Positions 16,333 through 25,229 of a DNA stretch of 64,000 nt are shown piece after piece. The position numbers were made by a program, and so were the translations under genes. Under the pieces are notes generated by a model. It worked only from the letters and a program-made list of their open reading frames with translations. It was not told the origin of the DNA and ran no database searches. Source of the DNA: Sinorhizobium chiapasense (GTDB lineage Bacteria; Pseudomonadota; Alphaproteobacteria; Rhizobiales; Rhizobiaceae); contig NZ_CP133150.1 of NCBI RefSeq assembly GCF_036488675.1, forward strand, positions 62,001 through 126,000, in the 5' to 3' direction. Numbering within the stretch: position 1 is the stretch's first letter; the number at the start of each line of letters is the position of its first letter.

Positions 16333-18086
16333 TCAGGCGCAGGCTGTAGGTCATCGACCCTCCAAAGAGGTGGTACTCGTCTAGTGCCATCGTGCAGAGA
16401 AAGAGTGTGGATTACGGACCCGTTGAACTCGTCCGGCTGCGAAAGGACGTCCACTGCAAGCCGCACCGACTCTAGGGACAATTCCTGAAGATCGAACGAA
16501 GCGCCGGTGAATGTCAGTTCCGCACATCCCGGTGGCTGCCTTAAGCCAGAGCTTTCCCCAGATCCGGGCGCTTTTTCAATAACTCCCTTCTGGTAGGCGA
16601 ACTCGCGGCATGTCGGGCAGCCGGATTTCGGGTGGTAATAGGCGACGACGCCTCCTCTTAGGGACAAGGTACCGAACACTGAAATGAGCGGCTTCTCGGC
16701 TCTCTTACAACAGTCGGCGAGCAACCGTGATATTCCGGGGGATGCTGTCGCATCGATTATAAGGTCTGACCTGGCTATGATTGGAGGGAGCACGGAATGA
16801 TCGCCGTTGCCTTCATCCGCGGTGGGCATGCCGAGAAAGTGACGGTGGGATTCGACCGATACCCAGGGGTATTGAGCCTCCACATGCTGTTTGATCGCTG
16901 TCGTTTTCAGGGTGCCCCAAGCCGTACTGCCCAATGGCCAGCGAATTGAGTTGCCAGGCTCGACGATGTCGTGGTCGACGACGACGAGCTGGTTACACCC
17001 GCTTCGGGCCAGCTCGATCGCGACGGGAGCGCCTATCGCTCCCAGTCCGAAGACTGCCACCGTCCTGTCCCTCAATATCTTGGTAGAAGGGACGCGGAAG
17101 CCCACGTCCATTTCACCAGCACGGTAAGTGGGGATGATCGCAATAGACGGTTTGGTGATCTTTGCCTGGCCCGGCTTTGGATCGCGGAATGATTTCGATG
17201 GACCATAAAGCAGAGGAAAGAGGAATGCGTCGCCCTTAATGCCCGAGCTAAGGTCGGTCGCTTGGACAGTGACCGAAATGGAAATAGCAGGCGACGTCTT
17301 GTCGACGGGGCGCCGAGCGAAAGCGATGTGATCCTGCACCTTCTTGTCACGCCACCTTCCGGGCGGCGGAGGAGCGAAGCGGCCGGTGCGTCGCCAAGGA
17401 AATGCTGCGGTGTGACTCTTGGCTTGCAAGTCCGGGGGAAGGGGAAAGTCTCTGGTCGCAAGTACCGTCCCGTTTAGGGCTTTGATTTCATCCACCGCGC
17501 CACGGAACTTGATTTTCTCTCCCACCTTCTCGATCGAGTAGGTAAGCCGCAAGACTCCTGTTTCGGCGTCCTCAAGGCGCCAAGCAGAATCGACCAGCAC
17601 ATAGCTGCCTTCGACGAATGCCTCGAAGTTAGGCGCTAGAGCATTCCACCAGACCTCGATCGGCTCGGCCTGCGGGTCTTCGAGGCCTGTTCCGTTCAAG
17701 GCATTTTCAAGCTGTTTCTCGAGTAGGGTGGCCAAGGTCCATTCCGCAGACCAGAGGCCTGTATCTCGTCCAAGCAGACAGAGGGTTCCATCGGCAGGTG
17801 AGCAATGCTTTTCCGGAAAGCTGGATGGATCTCCTCGCAGCGCCACCTGCGGGCGAACGAATGGAAAGCTGTCTGGAAACGATGCCTGTAATGGACATAG
17901 GCGGCCGTCAGATAGAGGCCAATCGAATTCGAGCCGCAGGATCCCGTCTCGCAGTTGCTTGTCATCGATACGAAGGGTATCCCCGACGAAAGCGGCGATA
18001 TCACGCAACTCGAAGTCGAACCTACCCTTCCAAGCATGCTCCCAATGCGGAACCATGCCCGGTTGCAGATGGCGAAGTTCGATCAT
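16314..18086 (-). CDS. E2-E1 fusion, ubiquitin-like conjugation enzyme (Cap2-like)
   Basis: A 590-residue two-domain protein. Residues about 10-150 form an E2-like fold, with F-P-D-S-F-P-F-V-R-P-Q-V and the candidate catalytic Cys in D-G-T-L-C-L-L. Residues about 330-560 are a ThiF/E1 adenylation domain, with V-A-V-F-G-L-G-A-I-G-A-P and V-V-V-D-H-D-I-V-E-P-G-N. A C-P-T-C pair lies later. Size and order match Cap2 of type II CBASS, which links a target to other proteins through a thioester relay. The ATG follows the TGA of the 44-residue peptide gene by a single base. What it activates here is unknown; candidates are that peptide and the nucleotidyltransferase. Confidence 0.85.
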   Translation of the reverse strand: MIELRHLQPGMVPHWEHAWKGRFDFELRDIAAFVGDTLRIDDKQLRDGILRLEFDWPLSDGRLCPLQASFPDSFPFVRPQVALRGDPSSFPEKHCSPADGTLCLLGRDTGLWSAEWTLATLLEKQLENALNGTGLEDPQAEPIEVWWNALAPNFEAFVEGSYVLVDSAWRLEDAETGVLRLTYSIEKVGEKIKFRGAVDEIKALNGTVLATRDFPLPPDLQAKSHTAAFPWRRTGRFAPPPPGRWRDKKVQDHIAFARRPVDKTSPAISISVTVQATDLSSGIKGDAFLFPLLYGPSKSFRDPKPGQAKITKPSIAIIPTYRAGEMDVGFRVPSTKILRDRTVAVFGLGAIGAPVAIELARSGCNQLVVVDHDIVEPGNSIRWPLGSTAWGTLKTTAIKQHVEAQYPWVSVESHRHFLGMPTADEGNGDHSVLPPIIARSDLIIDATASPGISRLLADCCKRAEKPLISVFGTLSLRGGVVAYYHPKSGCPTCREFAYQKGVIEKAPGSGESSGLRQPPGCAELTFTGASFDLQELSLESVRLAVDVLSQPDEFNGSVIHTLSLHDGTRRVPPLWRVDDLQPAPECRCNT

Positions 18087-18087
18087 T

Positions 18088-18222
18088 TCAGCCTACTGGC
18101 CGGTCCGGCGGCTGCGGAGGATCCTTCGGGCCGGGTGGAACGCCATCCGGGCGTCCCGGCACGCCGGGTGGGGGGCCAGGAGGTGTGTGTCCCGGGATTC
18201 CTGAACTGGGTGGCTTTGACAT
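18088..18222 (-). CDS. 44-residue Pro/Gly-rich peptide ending in Gly, first gene of the E2-E1 operon
   Basis: A short frame with an ATG at 18222 preceded by GGAG at a seven-base spacing, ending with a TGA one base before the E2-E1 start codon. The peptide is nearly half Pro and Gly, arranged as P-P-G-x-P-type repeats, lacks any predicted fold, and ends R-P-V-G. It is coupled to an E1/E2 enzyme and a JAB protease, and it ends in the glycine those enzymes need. It could therefore be the modifier itself (a disordered, Pup-like tag) or a substrate tail. Ribosome site, length and coupling are seen in the sequence; the role is inference. Confidence 0.6.
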   Translation of the reverse strand: MSKPPSSGIPGHTPPGPPPGVPGRPDGVPPGPKDPPQPPDRPVG

Positions 18223-18489
18223 TCAAGTCTCCATCTCTTTCTAGAAGTTGATCGAACCACGATTCGCCCTCGCCTACAATTGCAGCACTTGGGCGTCAGC
18301 AATCATTTGTTGAAAACCCCCGCGGTTCTCGTTCGTTTAGGGGCAACCGTACTCGGCGCACCGTGGGAGGCGGTCCTACGGGATGGTGATAGCAAGCTCA
18401 ACCGTCATGGCTTCGACGCCGTCGCGTCACTAATATCCGGCTCGTCGGCTTGTTGGTACCTCTCCGGTGACGACCGCCGGCTGCCGGCT

Positions 18490-18880
18490 GCCGCATTATT
18501 CCGATGCCAGGCTAAAATCTGCTTTTCGATCTCGTCGGTTTTCGCTAGCCACGATGCGCATTTGTTTGATCAATCCATGCAGCGCCTTGCGCGTCAATGT
18601 GGGCAGGCTGTCTTGCATCGCACGAAAAGCCTCGATCGCCGCTTTCACTCCGGCGGTCCCTTGCGCGGCGATGATGCCGAATTCAGTGAGGTATCCGCGT
18701 AGGGATTGATCAGCATAGTGCGCTGGCGGACCAACAGGTCGCGGGACTTATGCAGCATCAGGACGCCTTGCCGTTCCATGCTTTTGACCGCGACGAAACG
18801 CATGGTCGGCCGTGCCACGGCCTCGCAGATCGCCTCCGCGTCGGCCGCATCGATCAAATGCAAAACGACAACCGGTTTCT
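18490..18880 (-). pseudogene. IS110-family transposase remnant
   Basis: The frame from about 18877 reads D-A-A-D-A-E-A-I-C-E-A-V-A-R-P-T-M-R-F-V and L-L-V-R-Q-R-T-M-L-I-N, typical of IS110/IS116/IS902 transposases. Near 18700 the similarity moves to the next frame (L-R-G-Y-L-T-E-F-G-I-I-A-A-Q-G) and goes on to about 18510. Both ends are missing. It lies in the gap between the two divergent halves of the E1/E2-nucleotidyltransferase locus. Confidence 0.7.
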
Positions 18881-19011
18881 GAGAAGCCGGGAGCCGCGCA
18901 ACGCGGTGCTGCCGAGCCGTAGTTGCAGCCTGGCCGTGACAAGCACTTGCGGGCTAGCGTGTAAAATGGGACCCTACACCCACACATTGGTATGGGAATC
19001 GATTCACCCGT

Positions 19012-19767
19012 ATGAGCGACGCTTACTTGCAAGGGATATTGGCCCGCGAGGCCGTTGACACTGGCACCTATTCCCCTGTCAGAGGTGTCCTGACAATGTT
19101 GACGCCCATGATTGCCGCTTGGGCGGGCGACAAGCTGCTTGCGGTGAACCCCAGCGGATCGTTCGCAAAAGGCACCGCCAACCACAGCGGCACGGATATC
19201 GACCTGTTTATCTCGCTCTCCGAGGAGACGACTGAAACGCTGCAGCAAATATACGAAAAGCTGTTCGACAGGCTCACGGCGCTGCGTTACGCGCCAAAGC
19301 GCCAGAATGTCTCCATCAACATCAAGGTCAACGGCTACGACGTGGACCTGGTCCCGGCCAAGCGGCAAAATGCCTATACGGGCGATCACAGCCTGTATCG
19401 CCGCCGCGCCGGCGCGTGGACGAAGACGAACGTCCAGACCCACATTGCCCACGTCCGGACAGCCGGGCGTCCGCAGGAAACACGGCTCGTGAAGCTGTGG
19501 CGCAATCAGAATAATCTCGATTTCCCATCCTTCTACTTGGAACTGGCGGTAATCGGAGCGCTGCGCAATACCAATTACGCCACGTTGAGCGATCGGGTGG
19601 CAGCCTGCTTCAGGTATCTCCGCGATAGCTTTTCGAACGCTCGCTTTGTCGATCCCGCCAATACGAACAACGTGATTTCGGATGATCTGACCACTGCGGA
19701 GAAACAGAGGATCAGCGCAGCCGCCACGCTGGCGCTCAACAGCACATGGGCTCGGGTGGTCAGATGA
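19012..19767 (+). CDS. CD-NTase-like / Pol-beta nucleotidyltransferase
   Basis: A 251-residue nucleotidyltransferase of the Pol-beta superfamily. The catalytic signature is present: N-P-S-G-S-F-A-K-G-T near residue 45, then T-D-I-D-L-F with the two metal Asp residues, and the third Asp in Y-D-V-D-L-V-P near residue 108. The layout fits a CD-NTase-like oligonucleotide cyclase, though it is shorter than most (300-400 residues). It sits with E2-E1 and JAB genes, as in type II CBASS, but on the opposite strand and about 0.9 kb away. Its 3' end overlaps the nuclease-like gene. It may make a second messenger or modify a partner; the C-terminus (A-R-V-V-R) does not end in Gly. Confidence 0.75.
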   Translation: MSDAYLQGILAREAVDTGTYSPVRGVLTMLTPMIAAWAGDKLLAVNPSGSFAKGTANHSGTDIDLFISLSEETTETLQQIYEKLFDRLTALRYAPKRQNVSINIKVNGYDVDLVPAKRQNAYTGDHSLYRRRAGAWTKTNVQTHIAHVRTAGRPQETRLVKLWRNQNNLDFPSFYLELAVIGALRNTNYATLSDRVAACFRYLRDSFSNARFVDPANTNNVISDDLTTAEKQRISAAATLALNSTWARVVR

Positions 19768-20073
19768 GCGAATGGTCGTTGCCGGTCTTGCTGGCCGGGC
19801 TGCATGACAAGGTGGAGCAGAGCCTGGACCAGGCGCGCAGGTCGTTCGCCCACCCGGGCACGAAAGGCGACGCCAGCGAAGCCGTCTGGGTCGAACTTCT
19901 GAATACCTACCTTCCGAAGCGATACGAAGTTGCGACCGCCCATGTCGTGGACAATCACGGTTCGTTCAGCGAACAGATCGACGTCGTCGTCTATGATCGG
20001 CAGTACACGCCGCTGATTTTCGAGATGCATGGCATCAAGATCATTCCGGCCGAAAGCGTTTACGCCGTATTCG
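19764..20073 (+). pseudogene. Nuclease-like (DUF6602-type) gene, 5' half, split by the IS21 element
   Basis: The ATG at 19764 overlaps the end of the nucleotidyltransferase gene. The 5' half encodes about 103 residues with A-S-E-A-V-W and E-Q-I-D-V-V-V-Y-D, then stops inside Y-A-V-F where the IS begins. Joined to the 3' half at 22672, the next residues are E-A-K. Glu, Asp and E-x-K in this order are the core of a PD-(D/E)XK nuclease. It would be the effector next to the nucleotidyltransferase. As found here it is broken and probably inactive. Confidence 0.75.
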
Positions 20074-20199
20074 TGCCGATTCCGATGAAGCCGCCCCTTT
20101 GTTCCGAGATGATTGCGTCCCCGGTTTCCGGGATGATCTCGCCCCCTGTTTAGTGGGGTCTGCAGGCGATGATTGTTGTCAGTTCATTCAGGCGAGGTG

Positions 20200-20937
20200 T
20201 CAAGCTTTGCGCGGTAGATTTCGGCGCAGACTATCGCCGCTCAATTCGATGCGGTGGGCATTGTGGACCACCCTGTCGAGTATGGCATCGGCATAGGTTG
20301 GGTCGCCGATGACGCCGTGCCAGGCGGATACGGGAAGTTGGCTGGTAATGATCGTCGATCGACGGCCATAGCGATCTTCGAGGATTTCCAGCAGATCGTG
20401 ACGGGCCTGTTCATTTAGCGCTTCGAGCCCCCAATCATCCAGTATCAGGAGCTGAACATGGCCCAAGGTCCGTTGCAGCCGGGCATACCGGCCGTCACCA
20501 CGTGCGAGCGCAAGCTGGGCAAACAGCCTTGGGACACGCTGATAGAGAACTGAGCGATCGTCTCGGCAAGCCTTGTGGCCGAGAGCGCAAGCCAACCAAC
20601 TCTTTCCGACACCCGAGGGGCCGCAAATGGCCAGATTGTCGTGGGCGTTGATCCAGTCGCCACCGAGCAGTTTCATGAAGAGAGCACGGTCGAGGCCGCG
20701 TTCGGCGCGATAATCGACATCTTCCGGGGTGGCCTGGTGGCGAAGCTTGGCAAACCTGAGGCGTGCCGCAAGCTTCCGATCGTAACGGGAGCTCCATTCC
20801 CGTTCGAGCAGCAGTCCGAGCCATTCGGCGTGCGAGAGATGTTCGGCTTCGCCGTTGGCAACGAGTTCGCCAAAGGCCTTTGCCATGCCGGCCAGGCCCA
20901 TGGCGTTCAATTTATCGAGTGTTGGATGAGCAAGCAT
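20200..20937 (-). CDS. istB: IS21-family helper ATPase IstB
   Basis: A 245-residue AAA+ ATPase. The Walker A is G-P-S-G-V-G-K-S near residue 107 and the Walker B is L-L-I-L-D-D-W-G near residue 170. IstB assembles on target DNA and recruits the IstA transposase. It is 12 bp downstream of istA in the same transcript. Length is normal for the family, and no damage is visible. Confidence 0.93.
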   Translation of the reverse strand: MLAHPTLDKLNAMGLAGMAKAFGELVANGEAEHLSHAEWLGLLLEREWSSRYDRKLAARLRFAKLRHQATPEDVDYRAERGLDRALFMKLLGGDWINAHDNLAICGPSGVGKSWLACALGHKACRDDRSVLYQRVPRLFAQLALARGDGRYARLQRTLGHVQLLILDDWGLEALNEQARHDLLEILEDRYGRRSTIITSQLPVSAWHGVIGDPTYADAILDRVVHNAHRIELSGDSLRRNLPRKA

Positions 20938-20949
20938 CTTTCCTTCTCC

Positions 20950-22500
20950 TTAGTGGTAATAGCGGGGACCGCGGATGTTGGCGTGATGGATCGGCTCATG
21001 CGACGCCGCTCCATTTGAGGCAGCCGTCCGGTCTAGGTGATTGTCGAGGATGGAGCGCACCGAGCCATAGGTCCTTGCCCCGATCTCCAACGCCCGGCTG
21101 CAAGCGGCATTGACCCTGTCGCGGCCGAAGCTCTTGTTGAGGCGGATGATGCCGAGGCAAGCTCGAAAGCCCTGCTCGGGATGCGGCCTGTCGGCAAGAA
21201 TGCGCTCGCACAACAGCGCAACATCCGGCCCCATCGCAGAGGCTTCGCGTTGAATGCGTTCGATCGTCCAGTCGGCAAAGCGGCGATGCGCCGACGGCAT
21301 ATGATCGGGGATCGTGGTGTGCTTGCCGTTGCCGCTGGAGCGGCGATGGGCAGCAATTCGCTCGCCCTTGTGGAAGATCTCGATCGTATTGGCGGTAATC
21401 CGAGCCTCGACCTGCTCGCGGGCAAAGCGATAGGGAACGGAATAATAGTGCCGCTCGATCTCGACGTGATAATCCAGCCCGGCACGCCGGATACGCCATT
21501 CGGCAAAGACATAACGTTCGACAGGAAGCGGTCGCAAAGCCGGACGATCAAGCTCTTCGAACAATTGGCGGCGCGTGACGCCGACACGGCGCAGAACCCG
21601 TTTGTCGTTGAGATCATGAAGCAATTCGCCGATCGCCGCATTGACCTCGGCCAAGCTGTAGAAGATGCGATGGCGCAGGCGGCCCAACAGCCAGCGTTCG
21701 ACGATACGAACCGCAGCTTCCACTTTCGCCTTGTCACGCGGGCGTCGCGGCCGCGTCGGCAAGACGGCGCTGCCATAATGGGCCGCCATTCCGCAATATG
21801 TCCGGTTGACCTGGGGATCGAAGTGGCAGGCCTTGATGATCGCCACCTTGGCATTGTCGGGAACCAGCAAGGCTGGCGCACCGCCAAAGAACTCCAGCGC
21901 CAGGATATGGCATTCAATCCAGTCGGGAAGCGTCTCGCTCCAGCGTGCCTGCGCATATGAAAGGCTCGATGCTCCCAGAACCGCCACGAACAGGTGCGCC
22001 TGCCGTGTCTTGCCGGACAGCCGATCAATAACCACCGTGACCGTGTCGCCGGCATAGTCGACAAACAGCTTGTCGCCGGCCGCGTGATCCTGCCGCATCG
22101 TCACAGGCAGCTTCATCGCCCAGCCGCGGTAAAGGTCACAGTAGCGACTGTAGCGATAGCCGTCCGGATAACGGCTGATGTATTCGTCCCAAAGGATCTG
22201 CAGCGTCATGTGCTTGCGCTTCAGCTCGCGATGGACCTGCGCCCAGTCCGGCTCGGGGTTCCGACGATGCCCCGTCTTCGTCCCGGCCGCCTTGTAAAGC
22301 GCCGCTTCCAGGACCGCATCGCTGACGTCGTCACCCAACGGCCACGATAGCCCCGCAATGGCCGCACGCCGCAGCGTCTCGCGCACCGTCGATGGCGCAG
22401 CGCCAACCCGGACCGCGATCGACTTGTGGCCGAGTCCTTGTTCGAAGCGATATCTCAATATCTCGCGGACACGCCGCATCTCCAGTCTCTCCGCAGGCAT
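20950..22500 (-). CDS. istA: IS21-family transposase IstA
   Basis: A 516-residue DDE transposase. An N-terminal helix-turn-helix (G-H-K-S-I-A-V-R-V-G-A-A-P-S-T-V-R-E-T) binds the ends. The rve/integrase core follows: D-Y-A-G-D-T-V for the first Asp, P-D-N-A-K-V-A for the second, and the Glu in K-A-K-V-E. It cuts and joins the element with IstB. It is full length, so the element may be active. A few bases upstream lie the terminal repeats. Confidence 0.93.
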   Translation of the reverse strand: MPAERLEMRRVREILRYRFEQGLGHKSIAVRVGAAPSTVRETLRRAAIAGLSWPLGDDVSDAVLEAALYKAAGTKTGHRRNPEPDWAQVHRELKRKHMTLQILWDEYISRYPDGYRYSRYCDLYRGWAMKLPVTMRQDHAAGDKLFVDYAGDTVTVVIDRLSGKTRQAHLFVAVLGASSLSYAQARWSETLPDWIECHILALEFFGGAPALLVPDNAKVAIIKACHFDPQVNRTYCGMAAHYGSAVLPTRPRRPRDKAKVEAAVRIVERWLLGRLRHRIFYSLAEVNAAIGELLHDLNDKRVLRRVGVTRRQLFEELDRPALRPLPVERYVFAEWRIRRAGLDYHVEIERHYYSVPYRFAREQVEARITANTIEIFHKGERIAAHRRSSGNGKHTTIPDHMPSAHRRFADWTIERIQREASAMGPDVALLCERILADRPHPEQGFRACLGIIRLNKSFGRDRVNAACSRALEIGARTYGSVRSILDNHLDRTAASNGAASHEPIHHANIRGPRYYH

Positions 22501-22671
22501 CCCGTTCCTTCCTCGTCACGCCGAAGGAAGAAACTTCACACCAGCAGAACACCCACGCCAGATGCCCGCCGATGGGGGCGGCATCATCTCGGAATCAGGG
22601 GGCGACTATTTCTCGGAATTGGGGGGCGAGATCATTTCGGAATCAGGGGGCGGATTGCCTCGGAATTTGCA

Positions 22672-23094
22672 GTATTCGAGGCGAAACAGACGCTCACCGC
22701 GAAATATGTAGGCTATGCCCGCGACAAGGCGGCAAGTGTCCGCCAGCTCGACCGGACCAGCCTGGCGGTGACGTGGCTCGGCGGGAAATCCGAGCCTAAA
22801 AAGCCGCATTGGATTCTCGGCGGCATACTGACGTTCGAAAGCGACTGGAGTCCGCCCATGGGCAAATCCATGATGGACCTGCTGGATAGCGCGCCAGATG
22901 AAAGCCTGCTTGATATCGGGTGCGTGGCCGCCCATGGCTGGTTCGGTCGCAACGCGGACGGCCAGACGGCGGTGACGCTCAATGGGAAATCCGTCACGGG
23001 CTTCCTTTTGGAACTGATCGCTCGGCTGCAGGAGATCGGGACCGTGCCGATGATCGATGTGCGGGCCTATGCGCGGTGGCTGACGAAAAACTAA
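22672..23094 (+). pseudogene. Nuclease-like (DUF6602-type) gene, 3' half
   Basis: This continues the gene interrupted at 20073, after the repeated GTATTCG. It encodes E-A-K-Q-T-L-T-A-K-Y-V-G-Y-A-R-D and goes on to a normal stop at 23094 (L-T-K-N). E-A-K is the expected Glu-x-Lys of the nuclease core, now at the very start of the separated half, so the active site is cut in two. No new start codon with a ribosome site restores expression of this half. Confidence 0.75.
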
Positions 23095-23113
23095 CGTGTG
23101 CGGGGAAGCCGCG

Positions 23114-23479
23114 ATGCAGATGCCCGATCTGCCGAGTTCGATCCTGCACACCCGGCAGGGCATTGAAAGCCTTTTCCCGTCGACCGGTACGGAAATCACC
23201 TGTCGAACATTCCTTCTGTTGGCCGAGCTGATTGCGCCTGCGCATCCGCGATCGGTAACCTACGAGACTGCAAAGAAGAGCCATGGCGACCGGAGCAAAA
23301 TATCTCATGCGTTCAGAAAGCCGTCGATCACGGCCCAATGGCTTCGCGCCTGGCTTCTTCTTCGTGACGCATTACAAGCGGTCCTACAACGCGGCCGAAT
23401 GCCGAGCGAAGAGGACCTAACCCGAACCACTCTGACAGACTATCAGCCGCCCAAGGAAGAAGAAGCCGTTGAATCCTGA
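23114..23479 (+). CDS. Hypothetical protein downstream of the nuclease-like gene
   Basis: A 121-residue protein. The ATG at 23114 follows GGGGAAG at six bases; a GTG at 23096 is an alternative. It is soluble, with an Arg-rich central helix and a C-terminal P-P-K-E-E-E-A tail. A related tail (P-P-K-E-V-K-A-A-E-S) ends the Abi-like pseudogene at 24900, pointing to a shared ancestor or recombination. No known domain. It probably belongs to the same transcript as the upstream gene. Confidence 0.5.
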   Translation: MQMPDLPSSILHTRQGIESLFPSTGTEITCRTFLLLAELIAPAHPRSVTYETAKKSHGDRSKISHAFRKPSITAQWLRAWLLLRDALQAVLQRGRMPSEEDLTRTTLTDYQPPKEEEAVES

Positions 23480-23537
23480 CTCGATGAGTAGCGGCCCCAT
23501 CCCGGAAACACAAAGACCTAACAGCGGAGCCTGCGCA

Positions 23538-24380
23538 ATGCTTAATTTCGATCCGTCTTGGCGGTTTTCCAGCCCAGGACCCGCGCCTGTAACCCTATCC
23601 CGAGCATTTTACGAGTTTATCGAAAAAATCGCCGCACAGGGAAACACGTGGCGTATCGTTGAAAGTTTTAAGGAAGCGTTCGGCGGTTCGGGCACCAGCA
23701 GCAGCCTGAGCTGGGCGTGGTCTGATCTGGATAGCGCGATGCGCCGGGCGGAAGATAACGCCCCGCTGTTCATCGAGGCGTTTTACAACGTGTGCGTCGA
23801 ATGTGCAGATAACGGGCTAGCTGTACCCGACGTTTCACTGATAAATCGGACCCTGGCACAACACGACGCAGGCTATCAGATCCAGCCGCCTGACCTCGTT
23901 GCAACCAGTCCGCAGGCGCGACCGATCCCCGTACCGGACGTCACGCCCTCTCTGGACGCGCAGGCGCGGGCTCTGATCGAGGAGGCCATTGAGGAATCGG
24001 ACCGCCTTTTAGGCGAGGGCAAGAGCCGGCAAGCTGTTTCTGAAATCCTGTGGCTCCTGGAGTCGGTTTCAACCGTATTCCGTGGCACGGGCACAAGTGA
24101 CCGTACGGTTCAGGGAAAGTACTTCAACAAGATCATTGGAGAGTTGAAGGGCAGTAACCGCGGTACGGCACAGGAGCAGATTCTGGAATGGATGACGAAA
24201 TTGCACGGTTATCTGTCCTCGCCGACGGGCGGCGGTGTGCGCCATGGCATCGATCTCAAAGCCGGCATCGCCATTCGGCAGAACGAGGCCCGGCTCTATT
24301 GCAATCTTATCCGGAGCTACATCACGTATCTCATCGAAGAGCATGAACGCCTTCAGAAGACGGGACATACGGCCGCGTGA
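23538..24380 (+). CDS. Possible abortive-infection-type protein
   Basis: A 280-residue protein; the ATG at 23538 has GGAG upstream at a fair distance, though a start at 23484 or 23469 is possible. The N-terminal half has no known match. The C-terminal 90 residues (I-L-E-W-M-T-K-L-H-G-Y-L, then R-H-G-I-D-L-K and N-E-A-R-L-Y-C-N-L-I-R-S-Y) resemble the abortive-infection C-terminal module of RNA-targeting HEPN-like proteins. This is weak, by-eye resemblance. It lies in a defence-rich region and is overlapped by the Abi-like pseudogene. Confidence 0.5.
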   Translation: MLNFDPSWRFSSPGPAPVTLSRAFYEFIEKIAAQGNTWRIVESFKEAFGGSGTSSSLSWAWSDLDSAMRRAEDNAPLFIEAFYNVCVECADNGLAVPDVSLINRTLAQHDAGYQIQPPDLVATSPQARPIPVPDVTPSLDAQARALIEEAIEESDRLLGEGKSRQAVSEILWLLESVSTVFRGTGTSDRTVQGKYFNKIIGELKGSNRGTAQEQILEWMTKLHGYLSSPTGGGVRHGIDLKAGIAIRQNEARLYCNLIRSYITYLIEEHERLQKTGHTAA

Positions 24381-24900
24381 GGCGGCACGCCTGCGCTCTG
24401 ATAAGGCAGAAGTGACCGAAGCGGTCAATGAAAGCTGGTTTCAAGAAGAAGGCCTGCTCCTAAGCGAATGGCAGCCCGAACACCTCGCCAAGGCGATCCA
24501 GGATATTGAGGAAAGCAGAAAGGAGCCCACCCCCGGCCGGATCGCCGCCGCCCTGACATTCAGTTTCTGGACCGCAATGTTTGGTAAGGACTATAAAACC
24601 CTGCGGCAGACAATCCTGCACAAGATCGGCCGCAAGCCGGATGGAAAGGGGTTGCGACGAAAGGATTTCTCCGGCCCGCTGGCGCAAATTCGCAGCCTTC
24701 GGAATCGCATCGCCCATCACGAGCCGGTCATCATGTAGAACTTGCCGAAGCGCTTCGACAGCATGATGGAAATGACTGGCTGGCTGTCCCCGCCGGCGGC
24801 GGCCTGGTGCCAGACCCACTGCCGGTTCCAGCAGGTCTACCCGGCGGAACCAATTACGCTGCACTAGCCGCCCAAAGAAGTGAAAGCCGCGGAATCCTGA
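24343..24900 (+). pseudogene. Abi-like gene with two internal stops and missing 5' end
   Basis: One frame reads through P-G-R-I-A-A-A-L-T-F-S-F-W-T-A-M-F-G and R-S-L-R-N-R-I-A-H-H-E, the R-x4-H-type HEPN motif of Abi-like proteins. A TAG at 24736-24738 interrupts it. The same frame goes on with K-R-F-D-S-M-M-E-M-T-G-W-L-S, hits a second TAG at 24865-24867, and ends at 24900. The expected N-terminal 80 or so residues are absent; the frame merges with the end of the upstream gene. It is a decayed defence gene. Confidence 0.65.
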
Positions 24901-24968
24901 CCGAATGATCGAATGAGCAACCGCGACCATTTTTCCCTGCGATAAAAGGAGTGGTGGCGAAGCGCGCA

Positions 24969-25009
24969 AGCATCTGTTTTTTTTCAATCCTTTTAGAAAA
25001 ACAGATGCT
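24969..25009. terminator. Hairpin with T/A runs, possible two-way terminator
   Basis: AGCATCTGTTTTT (24969-24981) and its exact complement AAAAACAGATGCT (24997-25009) enclose a 15-nt loop. The A/T-rich arms give U-runs on either strand. It lies between the convergent Abi-like pseudogene and the 25230-25946 gene. The rest of 24901-25229 shows no gene. Confidence 0.5.
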
Positions 25010-25229
25010 GGTTGCAGGTTCGTATCCCTTCAAGGCGAGGGATAAACAGCCGACACCGCGGACGGACGCCCTCGGCCCTGCGCTTTCCCGATAGGTCACA
25101 CCCAGCCTCTGCGGCTTCTTCCCTCCAAGGTTTGTCAACGCGAGCCGCCCAACCAGGCGGCAAACCTGGCACTGCGGCCGCATCGAACAACGTTCAGGAA
25201 TGCGGAAATCGGGGATGCTTCTTGTCAGA

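Larger units (their letters stand above)
20074..22671 (-). mobile_element. Complete IS21-family element with 7-bp target duplication
   Basis: The 2.6-kb element carries istA and istB. It is flanked by the direct repeat GTATTCG (20067-20073 and 22672-22678). The ends are related inverted repeats: the left starts TGCCGATTCCGATGAAG, the right, read inward, starts TGCAAATTCCGAGGCAAT. Multiple subterminal repeats of the type ATTCCGA/GCCCCC lie at both ends, as is usual for IS21. Removing the element and one repeat restores the reading frame of the nuclease-like gene. Confidence 0.9.

Noticed and set aside
25009..25050. tRNA-like GGTTCGTATCC box
   Set aside because: A T-loop-like piece is present, but no acceptor, D or anticodon arm can be drawn around it.
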